Source: Streptomyces rimosus subsp. rimosus (GTDB taxonomy: Bacteria; Actinomycetota; Actinomycetes; Streptomycetales; Streptomycetaceae). From it: a stretch of DNA of 64,000 nt. How positions within the stretch are numbered: position 1 is the stretch's first letter; the number at the start of each line of letters is the position of its first letter. The position numbers and the translations under genes are program-made. Below the pieces are notes generated by a model, which saw only the letters and a program-made list of their open reading frames with translations, made no database searches and was not told where the DNA came from. The stretch covers positions 35,763 through 99,762 of the forward strand of contig NZ_JOCQ01000034.1 of the NCBI RefSeq assembly GCF_000720725.1, in the 5' to 3' direction. Of the stretch, positions 17,144 to 25,117 are shown piece by piece.

Positions 17144-17902
17144 ATGGGCGAGAGCAACCGGTTGGCCGGGCAGTACTTCGACGCCGCGATCGACCTGCTG
17201 CGCCGGGTGCGCGACGAGGAGGACGAGCGGATCGGCGCGGCCGGCACGCTGATCGCCGACACCGTCGAGGCCGGCGGCCGGGTCTTCGTCTTCGGCGCCG
17301 GACACTCCTCGCTGCCCGCGCAGGACACCGTCTACCGGGCCGGCGGGCTCGCGATCATGAACCTGCTGACCGTCCCGGGCGTCGTCGGCGTCGACGTACG
17401 GCCCGCGACGCTCGGCAGCGCGCTGGAGCGGGTGGACGGACTGGCCGGGGCGGTGCTGGACACCAGCCCCCTGGAGGCCGGCGACGTGCTGATCGTCATC
17501 TCGCTCTCCGGGCGCAACTCGCTGCCCGTCGAGATGGCGATGAACGCGCGGGCGCTGGGCCTGAAGGTCATCGGGCTGACCTCGGTGGCGTACGCGGACG
17601 AGACCAGGTCGCGGCACGTCTCCGGCAGCTATCTCAAGGACCACTGCGACCTCGTCCTGGACAGCAAGATCCCGGTAGGCGACGCGGAGTTGACGGTGCC
17701 GGGCATCGAGGCGCCGTTCGCGCCCGCCTCCACGGTCGTCACCAGCGCGATCATGCAGTCGGTGGTCGCGACGGCCGCCGGGGTGCTGGCCGAGCGGGGC
17801 ATCGAGCCGCCGCTGCTGCGCTCCGGGAACGTGGACGGCGGGCACGACTGGAACGGGCGCGTGATGCGGGAGTACGCGGACCGGATCTACTACCGGCAGT
17901 AG
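17144..17902 (+). CDS. nagS: SIS-domain aminosugar-phosphate protein, NagS-type (252 aa)
   Basis: Sugar isomerase (SIS) fold of the GmhA/MurQ-like, UPF0309 type: N-terminal helix AGQYFDAAIDLLRRVRDEED, phosphosugar loop VFVFGAGHSSLPAQD, and VLIVISLSGRNSLPVEMAM as the second phosphate-binding strand-loop. From memory its S. coelicolor counterpart beside dmdR1 is NagS, reported as a GlcNAc-6-phosphate dehydratase responsible for aminosugar toxicity. The dre-like operator upstream fits that role. ATG 17144 (GAGAGGGG upstream) is the first Met of the conserved block. The symbol is used on the basis of family, synteny and operator together. Confidence 0.85.
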   Translation: MGESNRLAGQYFDAAIDLLRRVRDEEDERIGAAGTLIADTVEAGGRVFVFGAGHSSLPAQDTVYRAGGLAIMNLLTVPGVVGVDVRPATLGSALERVDGLAGAVLDTSPLEAGDVLIVISLSGRNSLPVEMAMNARALGLKVIGLTSVAYADETRSRHVSGSYLKDHCDLVLDSKIPVGDAELTVPGIEAPFAPASTVVTSAIMQSVVATAAGVLAERGIEPPLLRSGNVDGGHDWNGRVMREYADRIYYRQ

Positions 17903-17909
17903 GGACCTG

Positions 17910-17962
17910 CCGCCGGGCGCGGGCCGTGGACCCCGCGAAGGTTCACGGCCCGCGCCCGGCGG
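17910..17962. terminator. Long bidirectional terminator
   Basis: Perfect 19-bp inverted repeat (17910-17928 with 17944-17962) and 15-nt loop, starting 7 nt after the nagS stop and ending 26 nt before the stop of the convergent PAS gene. Very stable. Confidence 0.9.
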
Positions 17963-17988
17963 GGTCTACGGCTCCCGCCCGGCGGCGT

Positions 17989-19509
17989 CTACGGCTCCCG
18001 CCCGGCCGGGCCTCCCGCCAGGTCCGCCAGGTCCAGCGCCGCCGCGATCCGGGACGCGACATCCTCCGCGTACGACGCGTCCGCGCGGTCGAACGGGCGC
18101 CGGGAGGGGCCGCGCAGGAACGTCGCCACGCCCAGCGTCCGGCCCCGGCTGCGCAGCACCACGCACAGGCCGTGCACCGTGCCGTCCGGCCACTTGCGGG
18201 CCGCGGCCCAGCCCTCCGCGATCGCCGGGCCCGCGCCGGCCCGTACCGAACCACACCGTTCCAGCGCCTGGGCGGCCGGATGGCCGGGACCGTAGGCCAC
18301 CGGGATGCCGGTCGGCGGCATGGCTTCGGAGGGGCCGGGCGCGCCGGCGGGTGAGGCGATGGCCCGTACGAGGGCGGACGGGCCGTCCTCGGGCGCGCCG
18401 CCCTCACCGCCACCGGACCCGCCCCCCACCACATCGATCAGCCCGTGATCGGCGAACCCCGCCAGGGCGAAGTCGAGGTGGACCGCCGCCGCCTCCATCG
18501 GGTCCTCGCACTCCCCCGCCGCCCGGCCCGCGCGGTGCAGCTGCTGGGCGCGGAAGCGCAGCAGCGAGGCCTCCTGCTCGGCGCGTTTGGCGTCCGTGAC
18601 GTCCTGGAAGATCCAGCCCACGCCGAGCGGTACGGGCTCCTCGGCCAGCGGCGAGGCCAGCCGCACGAAGCCGCTGCGCCAGCACCGGCGGGTCTGTTCG
18701 ACCTCGTCGGACCGGAGCATCACCCACAGCTCGGCGGCGGCCGGCGGCGTGCCCTCGGCCAGGACGTGCGTCAGGGCGCTCTCCAGCTCCTCCACGCCCT
18801 GGGTCAGCAGATCGCCCAGCGGGCGCCCCAGCACGGCCGTACGGCCCATGCCCAGGGCGCGCGCGGCGTGCGCGTTGACGACGGCGGGCCGCAGGTCGGC
18901 GTCGACCAGCACCACGCCCCAGGAGGCGTCCACGAAGAGGGCCTCGCTCAGGGCGATGGAGCGCTCCAGGTCGATCTGGGCGTGCACCTCGCTGAACGCG
19001 CAGTACACGCCCGCCGCCCGGCCGTCGGGCCCGAGCACGGCGGAGGACTGCGTACGCACCAGGACGCGGCGCCCGTCCTTCGTCAGCAGCGCGAACTCGT
19101 GGACCTGACGCCCGGGCGAGCGCGTCGCCGCCAGCAGGTCGGCCTCGACCTCGTCGGCGTCCTCCTTGCGGACCGCCCAGCCGGCCAGCCCCTGCCTGCC
19201 GACCGCCTCGGCCGCCGTCCAGCCGAGGAGCCGCTCGGCCTCGCGGTTCCAGTGGGTGACCGCGCCGTCCGCGCCGAAGGCGCACAGCGCGGCGTCCATC
19301 CCGTCCAGCAGGGCGGCGAGCAGGCCGGAGTCCTCGCTCTCCGGCTGCGGGTCCGGACCGTCGCCGGGCGGGCCGCCCGCGTACCCGTCCTCCGGCGGGC
19401 CGCCCCGGTCCGCGGACCGGCCCGGCCCCCCGGGCGGTACGGGCTCGAAGCGGTGCGACGAGGACGACGAAGACGAAGAGGACGACGAAGACGAAGCAGC
19501 CACTGGCAC
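17989..19509 (-). CDS. Two-PAS sensor protein with C-terminal GAF-like region, no output domain (506 aa)
   Basis: N terminus MPVAAS followed by a 13-Ser tract and a Pro/Gly-rich linker to about residue 60. PAS-1 is at about 65-175 (LLAALLDGMDAALCAFGADGAVTHWN; ERLLGWTAAEAVG) and PAS-2 at about 185-315 (FVDASWGVVLVDADLRPAVVN; GVGWIFQDVTDAKRAEQEASLLRFRAQQLH). A GAF-like segment follows at about 330-500 (VHGLCVVLRSRGRTLGVATFLRGP; SYAEDVASRIAAALDLADL). No kinase, phosphatase or GGDEF domain is present, so it must act through partners. It resembles the sensory half of actinobacterial SpoIIE-type phosphatases with the PP2C domain missing. Expressed divergently from the small transcript at 19.66 kb. 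Confidence 0.87.
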   Translation of the reverse strand: MPVAASSSSSSSSSSSSSHRFEPVPPGGPGRSADRGGPPEDGYAGGPPGDGPDPQPESEDSGLLAALLDGMDAALCAFGADGAVTHWNREAERLLGWTAAEAVGRQGLAGWAVRKEDADEVEADLLAATRSPGRQVHEFALLTKDGRRVLVRTQSSAVLGPDGRAAGVYCAFSEVHAQIDLERSIALSEALFVDASWGVVLVDADLRPAVVNAHAARALGMGRTAVLGRPLGDLLTQGVEELESALTHVLAEGTPPAAAELWVMLRSDEVEQTRRCWRSGFVRLASPLAEEPVPLGVGWIFQDVTDAKRAEQEASLLRFRAQQLHRAGRAAGECEDPMEAAAVHLDFALAGFADHGLIDVVGGGSGGGEGGAPEDGPSALVRAIASPAGAPGPSEAMPPTGIPVAYGPGHPAAQALERCGSVRAGAGPAIAEGWAAARKWPDGTVHGLCVVLRSRGRTLGVATFLRGPSRRPFDRADASYAEDVASRIAAALDLADLAGGPAGREP

Positions 19510-19629
19510 CCCCTACGAACCCGGCGGACCCAAGAAATACGGCCGCACGTGCTGCATGTCGGATCATTCAACTGGAACGTGACGCGGGCCACACCCCATT
19601 CGCCGAAATCGCTGCCCCGGGAAATTCGG

Positions 19630-19659
19630 TTGTGCGGCCCCGGGGCCGGTTCCTAGGGT
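19630..19659 (+). promoter_or_regulatory. Sigma-70-type promoter of a small transcription unit
   Basis: TTGTGC (19630-19635), 18-bp spacer, TAGGGT (19654-19659); this is a good fit to the principal Streptomyces sigma factor (TTGaca, TAgggT). Predicted start at about 19666. Confidence 0.6.
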
Positions 19660-19665
19660 GTGGGG

Positions 19666-19867
19666 CACACGAGAAGGGAGGTGGTTCGGCAGATGATTTC
19701 TCACCGGACGCGTGAGGTGACTGCGGGCTAGCGGCCCGTCGTCGCACTCAGTGTGCAGCGCCGGACCAGCGCGGGGAACAGCCGCGCAGCCGGCCCAATC
19801 CCAAGCAGTCACCCGACCCGTGGGCTGCCGGTTCGTCCGACCGGCCCCTCGCGCCTCAGGCGCGGGG
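19666..19867 (+). ncRNA. Candidate ~200-nt structured transcript containing a 12-codon ORF
   Basis: From the promoter at 19630-19659 the sequence runs through a short ORF, then hairpins GCGCGG/CCGCGC (19769-19787, 7-nt loop) and GCCGGT/ACCGGC (19827-19845, 7-nt loop), and ends in a strong GC hairpin (19846-19867: CCC-T-CGCGCC, loop TCA, GGCGCG-GGG). It occupies the 461-bp gap between the PAS gene (divergent) and pdxH (convergent), so promoter, body and terminator form a self-contained unit. I do not recognise it as a known RNA family. Confidence 0.5.
19693..19731 (+). CDS. Short ORF in the candidate transcript (12 aa)
   Basis: ATG 19693 to TAG 19731 encodes MISHRTREVTAG. AAGGGAGG (19674-19681) ends 11 nt before the ATG, the best Shine-Dalgarno match in the area though slightly distant. 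It may be a leader peptide or a translated regulator. No similarity to a known leader is claimed. Confidence 0.4.
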   Translation: MISHRTREVTAG

Positions 19868-19921
19868 AAGCCCGCGGGTCGCCTGCGTTCACGGACGCTT
19901 CCACCAGCGCAGCGCCTCGCG

Positions 19922-19954
19922 GGCGCGGCGCCTCACGGGCGTGGACGCCGCGCC
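19922..19954. terminator. Terminator downstream of pdxH
   Basis: GGCGCGGCG (19922-19930) pairs perfectly with CGCCGCGCC (19946-19954), loop 15 nt, beginning 16 nt after the pdxH stop on the minus strand. A second small hairpin overlaps the stop codon (GCGCCC/GGGCGC, 19964-19979). Confidence 0.75.
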
Positions 19955-19970
19955 GTACCCGCCGCGCCCC

Positions 19971-20666
19971 TCAGGGCGCCAGCCGTACGACGGACCAGCC
20001 GTCCCCGTCCCCCTGCCGCTCGTAGCGCAGCCGGTCGTGCAGCCGGTTCTCCCGGCCCTGCCAGAACTCGACGGTCTCCGCGACGACCCGGAAACCGCCC
20101 CAGTGCGGCGGCGCCGGCACCTGCTCGCCCTCCGGGTAGCGGGCCGCCAGCTCGGCCCAGCCGCGCTCCAGTTCGGCGCGGGAGGCGACCGGCGCGGACT
20201 GGTCGCTGGCCCAGGCACCCAGCTGCGAACCGTGCGGGCGGGTACGGAAGTACGCGGCGGTCTCGTCGCGTCCGATGCGGGTGGCCGGGCCGGTCACGAT
20301 CACCTGGCGGGCGAGCGGGTGCCACGGGAAGAGCAGCGAGGCGTAAGGGTTCTCCGCCAGGTCGCGGCCCTTGCGGCTGGTGTAGTTGGTGAAGAACACG
20401 AAGCCGTGCTCGTCGAACCGCTTGAGCAGCACGGTCCTTGAGCTGGGGCGGCCGGCGGCGTCGGCGGTCGAGACGACCATCGCGTTCGGTTCGTGCAGTC
20501 CGCTCGCGGCCGCTTCCTTGAACCAGCGCGCGAACTGGTCGTACGGGCTGAGGGCGAGGTCTGTCGCGTCGAGTCCCTCGGCGCGGTACTGCGCCCGCAT
20601 GGCGGAAGGATCGAACGGATCGGGGAGCGGCGTGTCGGCGGAGTGCACGGCCACATCTTGCAGCAT
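19971..20666 (-). CDS. pdxH: Pyridoxamine/pyridoxine 5'-phosphate oxidase (231 aa)
   Basis: FMN enzyme making pyridoxal 5'-phosphate from PMP or PNP. Family blocks are in order: RAQYRAEGLDATDLALSPYDQF, EPNAMVVSTADAAGRPSSR, VLLKRFDEHGFVFFTNYTSRKG (FMN phosphate site), LLFPWHPLARQVIVTG, RPHGSQLGAWASDQSAPVASR and the C-terminal signature EFWQGRENRLHDRLRYER. The C-terminal LAP matches the family. Start ATG 20666 gives a typical length; no clear ribosome site is seen, so an internal GTG a few codons later is possible. Its product serves serC in the same window. Confidence 0.95.
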   Translation of the reverse strand: MLQDVAVHSADTPLPDPFDPSAMRAQYRAEGLDATDLALSPYDQFARWFKEAAASGLHEPNAMVVSTADAAGRPSSRTVLLKRFDEHGFVFFTNYTSRKGRDLAENPYASLLFPWHPLARQVIVTGPATRIGRDETAAYFRTRPHGSQLGAWASDQSAPVASRAELERGWAELAARYPEGEQVPAPPHWGGFRVVAETVEFWQGRENRLHDRLRYERQGDGDGWSVVRLAP

Positions 20667-20802
20667 GAAGGCCTGTTGGGGCAGCCGGGTGGCAGGGAAG
20701 TCTGCCCTTGGACGGCGGTGCGTAACCCTCCCGTAAGCGAATCGCCCGGTGTGCCGGATCTCACGCTTCCCGGTAAGTGCCGGACCGGCCAAAATCGTGC
20801 CG

Positions 20803-20819
20803 CGCGCCACTGTGGCGCG
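20803..20819. promoter_or_regulatory. Perfect 8+1+8 palindrome between pdxH and citrate synthase
   Basis: CGCGCCAC-T-GTGGCGCG in the 434-bp divergent gap 20667-21100. It could be an operator or hairpin for either gene. The rest of the gap shows no gene. Confidence 0.45.
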
Positions 20820-21100
20820 GCGACAACGAGGGATATCGTGTCCGCCCTGAAGTGATCGAAGTGACGTGCTCCGGGCGGGACGCCACGGGCGCCGGTCGGG
20901 TGACCAACGCCCGCGCGGGGCATGACGGGAGTGACCGGTACGGACCGCGAGCCGCAGGGTGGCCGCGTAACCGGACCGGTGCCCGGCCGGCCGCGCGGTG
21001 TCCGCGAACCGCCGCCCCGACCAGCCTGACCTGACAGTTCTCGAACGCACGGCATCTTGGTCATGAGCCGCATGTCGTCCACATCTTGAGGAGCCGCCTG

Positions 21101-22198
21101 ATGTCCGACTTCGTCCCCGGACTCGAAGGAGTCGTCGCGTTCGAAACGGAGATCGCCGAACCGGACAAGGAAGGCGGCGCGCTCCGGTACCGCGGTGTCG
21201 ACATCGAGGACCTGGTCGGAAAGGTCTCCTTCGGGAACGTGTGGGGGCTGCTGGTCGACGGGTCGTTCAACCCCGGCCTGCCGCCGGCCGAGCCGTTCCC
21301 GATCCCCGTCCACTCGGGTGACATCCGGGTGGACGTGCAGTCCGCGCTGGCCATGCTCGCGCCGGTGTGGGGCCTGAAACCGCTGCTGGACACCGACGAG
21401 CAGACGGCCCGGGACGAGCTGGCGCGGGCCGCGGTCATGGCGCTGTCGTACGTGGCGCAGTCGGCGCGCGGACAGGGCCTGCCGATGGTGCCGCAGAAGG
21501 AGATCGACAAGGCCGGGACCATCGTCGAGCGCTTCATGAAGCGCTGGCGGGGCGAGCCCGACCCGAAGCACGTCGCGGCCGTGGACGCGTACTGGACCTC
21601 GGCGGCCGAGCACGGCATGAACGCCTCCACCTTCACGGCGCGGGTCATCGCCTCGACCGGTGCCGACGTGGCGGCCGCGCTGTCCGGCGCGGTCGGGGCG
21701 ATGTCCGGGCCGCTGCACGGCGGCGCGCCGTCCCGGGTCCTCGGCATGATCGAGGAGATCGAGCGGACGGGTGACGCGACGGCGTACGTGAAGCGGGCGC
21801 TGGACCGCGGCGAGCGGCTGATGGGCTTCGGCCACCGGGTGTACCGCGCCGAGGACCCGCGGGCGCGGGTGCTGCGGCGCACGGCGCGCGAGCTGGGCGC
21901 GCCGCGCTTCGAGATCGCGGAGGCGCTGGAGAAGGCCGCCCTGGAGGAGCTGCACAACCGGCGCCCGGACCGCGTCCTGGCGACGAACGTGGAGTTCTGG
22001 GCGGCGATCGTGCTGGACTTCGCGGAGGTCCCGGCGCACATGTTCACGTCGATGTTCACCTGTGCCCGTACGGCGGGCTGGAGCGCGCACATCCTGGAGC
22101 AGAAGCGGACCGGCCGCCTGGTCCGGCCGTCGGCCAAGTACGTGGGCCCGGGGCCGCGCGGCCCCGAGTCGGTGGACGGCTACACGCTGCCCGCATAG
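21101..22198 (+). CDS. Citrate synthase 2 (365 aa)
   Basis: Condenses acetyl-CoA and oxaloacetate to citrate. It belongs to the short type-I actinobacterial/CitA-like group (about 365 residues). Motifs: EGGALRYRGVDIEDLV near the N terminus, His in GPLHGGAPSRVLGMI, GFGHRVYRAEDPRARVLR with the second catalytic His and Arg, and NVEFWAAIVLDFAEVPAHMFTSMF. ATG 21101 is preceded by GAGGAG at good spacing. Probably a secondary citrate or 2-methylcitrate synthase beside the major housekeeping enzyme; which of the two cannot be decided from the sequence. Confidence 0.92.
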   Translation: MSDFVPGLEGVVAFETEIAEPDKEGGALRYRGVDIEDLVGKVSFGNVWGLLVDGSFNPGLPPAEPFPIPVHSGDIRVDVQSALAMLAPVWGLKPLLDTDEQTARDELARAAVMALSYVAQSARGQGLPMVPQKEIDKAGTIVERFMKRWRGEPDPKHVAAVDAYWTSAAEHGMNASTFTARVIASTGADVAAALSGAVGAMSGPLHGGAPSRVLGMIEEIERTGDATAYVKRALDRGERLMGFGHRVYRAEDPRARVLRRTARELGAPRFEIAEALEKAALEELHNRRPDRVLATNVEFWAAIVLDFAEVPAHMFTSMFTCARTAGWSAHILEQKRTGRLVRPSAKYVGPGPRGPESVDGYTLPA

Positions 22199-22208
22199 GG
22201 GCCGGTGC

Positions 22209-22616
22209 CTAGGCGGCCGGGCGCTCCTGGCGCCGTATGGCGTCCTCGGTGACGGGCGTGAACAGGTTGACCAGGTTGCCGTCGGGGTCCCGCAGGAGCA
22301 GGGAGCGGTTGCCCCACGGCATGGTCGTGGGCTCCTGGACGAACGTGCGGCCGAGGGACGCCAGACGCCGGTGTTCCGCGTCGACGTCGGTGACGCGGAA
22401 CTCGGTGATCACGGTGTGGTTGGCGGCGGCCCGGGCGGTCCCCTCGCCGAACAGGGCCACCGTGCGGCTGCCGGCGATCGCCAGCGTGCCGGAGGGTGTG
22501 CGGAGTTCGGCGAATTCGGGGGTGGACCAGGCGGCGGTCACGCCGGTGACGTCTTCGTAGAACGCGACGAGGCGGGCGACGTCGTCGGTGATCACGCGGA
22601 GGGAGACGAGGTTCAC
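22209..22616 (-). CDS. VOC (glyoxalase/bleomycin-resistance fold) protein (135 aa)
   Basis: Single VOC unit: MNLVSLRVITDDVARLVAFYEDVTG with the first beta-alpha-beta module, TVITEFRVTDVDAEHRRLASLG and the closing FRDPDGN-like motif LLRDPDGNLVNLFTPV. There is no signal peptide. The family covers lyases, dioxygenases and binding proteins, so substrate is unknown. It is transcribed divergently from a WYL regulator at 22723, with an inverted repeat between them, a common Streptomyces pairing in which the WYL protein controls the VOC gene. Confidence 0.88.
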   Translation of the reverse strand: MNLVSLRVITDDVARLVAFYEDVTGVTAAWSTPEFAELRTPSGTLAIAGSRTVALFGEGTARAAANHTVITEFRVTDVDAEHRRLASLGRTFVQEPTTMPWGNRSLLLRDPDGNLVNLFTPVTEDAIRRQERPAA

Positions 22617-22678
22617 GGTTCGGCTTTCTGGTGTAGGGAGATGCGCCCTGATCTGCGGGCTTCCCTCACGCTAGGACC

Positions 22679-22705
22679 AATACCGGACAGGTTCCGCCCG
22701 GTATT
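22679..22705. promoter_or_regulatory. Operator candidate for the WYL regulator
   Basis: AATACCGG and CCGGTATT (22679-22686, 22698-22705) are a perfect inverted repeat with an 11-bp spacer, centred in the shared promoter of the VOC and WYL genes. Confidence 0.65.
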
Positions 22706-22722
22706 CGCGGCAGACTTCCAGG

Positions 22723-23706
22723 GTGACCACTTCGACCACCGCCCGGGTGCTCGCCCTGCTGGAGATCCTTCAGGGCGGCGGCATCCGTACCGTTCCCGAC
22801 CTGGCCGCCCGCCTCGGCGTGGACGAACGCACGGTCCGCCGCTACGTCGGCCACCTGCTGGATCTGGACATCCCCGTCGACGCGGTGCGGGGACGCCACG
22901 GCGGCTACCGGCTCGCCCCCGGCTACCGGATGCCCCCGCTGATGCTCACCGACGAGGAGGCCCTGGCCGTCCTGCTGGGCCTGCTCGCGGGGCAGCGCGG
23001 CGGGCCGGGTGCCGCCTCCGCGGCGGCCGGTGAGAGCGCCGCGGCGAAGGTGCGGCGGGTACTGCCGGTGGCCTTGCGGCGGCGGCTGGAAGCGCTGCTG
23101 GAGACGGCCGACTTCACCGAGCGGCCCCGGCCCGCCGCTCCGCCGGAGGCGGCGGTGCTGCTCGAACTCGCCGAGGCCGTACGACGGCGGCGGCCGGTGG
23201 AGTTCGCGTACACCGACCGCAAGGGCAGCGGCAGCGCCCGTACGGTCCTGCCGTACGGTCTCGTGGCGCACTCCGGACGGTGGTACCTGACCGCGGCGAA
23301 CCGGGACGGCGGGGAGATGCGGATCTTCCGGCTGGACCGGATCGCCCTGGTCCGCGTGCTGTCCGGTTCGTTCGATGTCCCGGACGGTTTCGACCCGGCG
23401 GCGACCGTCCTCGACCACCTCGCCCGTACGCCATGGACCCACGACGTGTCGCTGCGCGTCCGCGGCAGCGTCGAGCAGATCCGCGAACGCCTCCCGGCCG
23501 GGATCGCCGCCCTGTCCGATGACGGGGCCGAATGGGTCAGCGTCCGCATCCGGGCCGAGCGGCTGGACTGGATTCCGCCCGTACTGGCCGCGCTGGACCA
23601 CCCGTTCGTCATCGAGCGCCCGGCCGCCCTGCGCGACCTCGTACGCGAGCTGGCCCGCCGCCTGGGCTCGTACGCGGACGCCGAAGCCGACGAGCGGCCC
23701 TCCTGA
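22723..23706 (+). CDS. YafY-type HTH/WYL-domain transcriptional regulator (327 aa)
   Basis: DeoR-like winged helix at residues 1-60 (LALLEILQGGGIRTVPDLAARLGVDERTVRRYVGHL), then LDIPVDAVRGRHGGYRLAPGYRMPPLML. The WYL domain lies at about 140-230 (VEFAYTDRKGSGSARTVLPYGLVAHSGRWYLTAANRD) and a C-terminal extension follows. WYL domains bind small ligands or nucleic acid; here it probably controls its own gene and the divergent VOC gene. Start GTG 22723 matches the family N terminus (MTTSTTARVLALLE). Its stop is 5 nt from the convergent TetR gene. Confidence 0.9.
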   Translation: MTTSTTARVLALLEILQGGGIRTVPDLAARLGVDERTVRRYVGHLLDLDIPVDAVRGRHGGYRLAPGYRMPPLMLTDEEALAVLLGLLAGQRGGPGAASAAAGESAAAKVRRVLPVALRRRLEALLETADFTERPRPAAPPEAAVLLELAEAVRRRRPVEFAYTDRKGSGSARTVLPYGLVAHSGRWYLTAANRDGGEMRIFRLDRIALVRVLSGSFDVPDGFDPAATVLDHLARTPWTHDVSLRVRGSVEQIRERLPAGIAALSDDGAEWVSVRIRAERLDWIPPVLAALDHPFVIERPAALRDLVRELARRLGSYADAEADERPS

Positions 23707-23711
23707 CCCCG

Positions 23712-24338
23712 TCATCCCCCGTTCAGCACGGTGTCCAGGATGTGCGCCCACTGCGTCACCACGCGGTCGCGACGGGGCTTGTCCTCCGTGAGGAGGGTGG
23801 CCAGGCCGAGGCCGCGGGACATGTCGAGGAGACCCTGTACGGTCTCGCGGACGCCGGGGACCGACTCGTCGGCGCCCAGCAGGCCGACCGCCGTACGGTG
23901 CGCCTCGCGGCCGACGCGGGCCTCCAGGGCGGTGACCCGGTCCCGCAGCGGTTCCTCGTCGGATGCCGCCACCCACAGGTGGAGGGCGGCGCGGAACAGG
24001 GGGCCCGTATAGAGGCCGACGATCTCCTCGACGACGATACGGGTGCGTGCCGACGATCCGGTGGGCGGCAGGTCGTTCGCCACCGCCTTCAGCGCGCTCT
24101 GGCGCATTTCCGCGACGTGCTCGACGGCGGCCGTGAACAGGTCCTCACGCGTACGGAAATGGTGCTGGGCGGCCCCCCGCGAGACGCCCGCGCGCTCCGC
24201 GACGACGGAGACCGTGCTGCCGCTCCAGCCGCGCTCGGCGAGGCAGGAGACGGCCGCTTCCAGCAGGGCGCGGCGGGTGGCGCGGCTGCGTTCCTGCTGC
24301 GGTTCCTTGGCGGCGCGGGAGGAGGTCACCGTACCCAT
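23712..24338 (-). CDS. TetR-family regulator of the acyl-CoA operon (208 aa)
   Basis: HTH at about residues 25-65 (LLEAAVSCLAERGWSGSTVSVVAERAGVSRGAAQHHFRTREDLF). The ligand-binding domain is helical with LDMSRGLGLATLLTEDKPRRDRVVTQWAHIL. It is last in an eight-gene minus-strand operon and overlaps the enoyl-CoA hydratase gene by 13 nt. By analogy with LiuR/AtuR and similar regulators it should sense an acyl-CoA intermediate and repress the operon. ATG 24338 is the only start that keeps the conserved arm. Confidence 0.88.
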   Translation of the reverse strand: MGTVTSSRAAKEPQQERSRATRRALLEAAVSCLAERGWSGSTVSVVAERAGVSRGAAQHHFRTREDLFTAAVEHVAEMRQSALKAVANDLPPTGSSARTRIVVEEIVGLYTGPLFRAALHLWVAASDEEPLRDRVTALEARVGREAHRTAVGLLGADESVPGVRETVQGLLDMSRGLGLATLLTEDKPRRDRVVTQWAHILDTVLNGG

Positions 24339-25117
24339 GACGGTTCCCGGCGCTGGAGGAAGGCGGTCATGCCCTCGCGGGCCTCGTCGGAGGCGAAGAG
24401 GCGGGCCGAGGTCTCGGCGAGGGCCGCGGTGTCGCGGTCGAAGGTCCGCAGGACTTCGGCGGTGACCAGGGCCTTGGACTCCGCCAGGCCCTGCGGGGAG
24501 CCCTTGCGCAGCCCGGCCAGGACCGGTTCGAGGGCGGCGTCGGGGTCGTCGGCGGCCAGCGTCACCAGGCCGGTGCGAGCCGCTTCCGCGGCGTCGAAGC
24601 GCTCGCCGGTGAGGTAGTAGCGGGCGGCGGCCCGCGGGTCCATGCGGGGCAGCAGCGGCATGGAGATGACGGCGGGGGCCAGGCCGAGGCGGGCCTCGGT
24701 GAAGGCGAAGGTGGCGCCGGGGCCCGCCACCGACAGGTCGCAGGCGCCGAGGAGGCCGAGGCCGCCCGCGCGGACATGGCCGGTGACCTTGGCGACGACC
24801 GGCTTGGGGAGTTCGATGACCGTACGCAGCAGGCGGGCGAGGCCGAGCGGGCCGGAGGCCGCGGCAGCGGCGGGATCCGTGGCCTCCGTCAGGTCCGCGC
24901 CCGCGCAGAACGTCGTCCCGGTATGGGTGAGCAGCACGGCGCGCGTGCCGGCGGAGTCGGCCGCCGCCGCGAGCGCCGCGTGGAGCTCGCCCACCAGACG
25001 CCGGGAGAGCGCGTTGCGGTTGTGCGGGGAGTCGAGGGTGAGGACGGTGACGCCCCGGTCGTGGGCGTGCCGTACCAGCGGTCCGTCCGGGGTGGCGTCC
25101 GGTGTGGCGTCGGTCAT
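24326..25117 (-). CDS. Enoyl-CoA hydratase/isomerase family protein (263 aa)
   Basis: Crotonase fold. RGVTVLTLDSPHNRNALSRRL and FCAGADLTEA (first oxyanion Gly), then KPVVAKVTGHVRAGGLGLLGACDLSVAG (second oxyanion strand), with EARLGLAPAVISMPLLPRM. The acidic catalytic pair in the usual Glu positions is not fully clear, so it could be a hydratase or an isomerase. It overlaps the CoA ligase gene by 4 nt and the TetR gene by 13 nt. It likely hydrates an unsaturated acyl-CoA produced by the operon's dehydrogenase and carboxylase. Confidence 0.87.
   Translation of the reverse strand: MTDATPDATPDGPLVRHAHDRGVTVLTLDSPHNRNALSRRLVGELHAALAAAADSAGTRAVLLTHTGTTFCAGADLTEATDPAAAAASGPLGLARLLRTVIELPKPVVAKVTGHVRAGGLGLLGACDLSVAGPGATFAFTEARLGLAPAVISMPLLPRMDPRAAARYYLTGERFDAAEAARTGLVTLAADDPDAALEPVLAGLRKGSPQGLAESKALVTAEVLRTFDRDTAALAETSARLFASDEAREGMTAFLQRREPSWVR

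Noticed and set aside
19451..19500. Acidic Asp/Glu-rich peptide on the plus strand
   Set aside because: It is the reverse reading of the poly-Ser codon run in the PAS protein.
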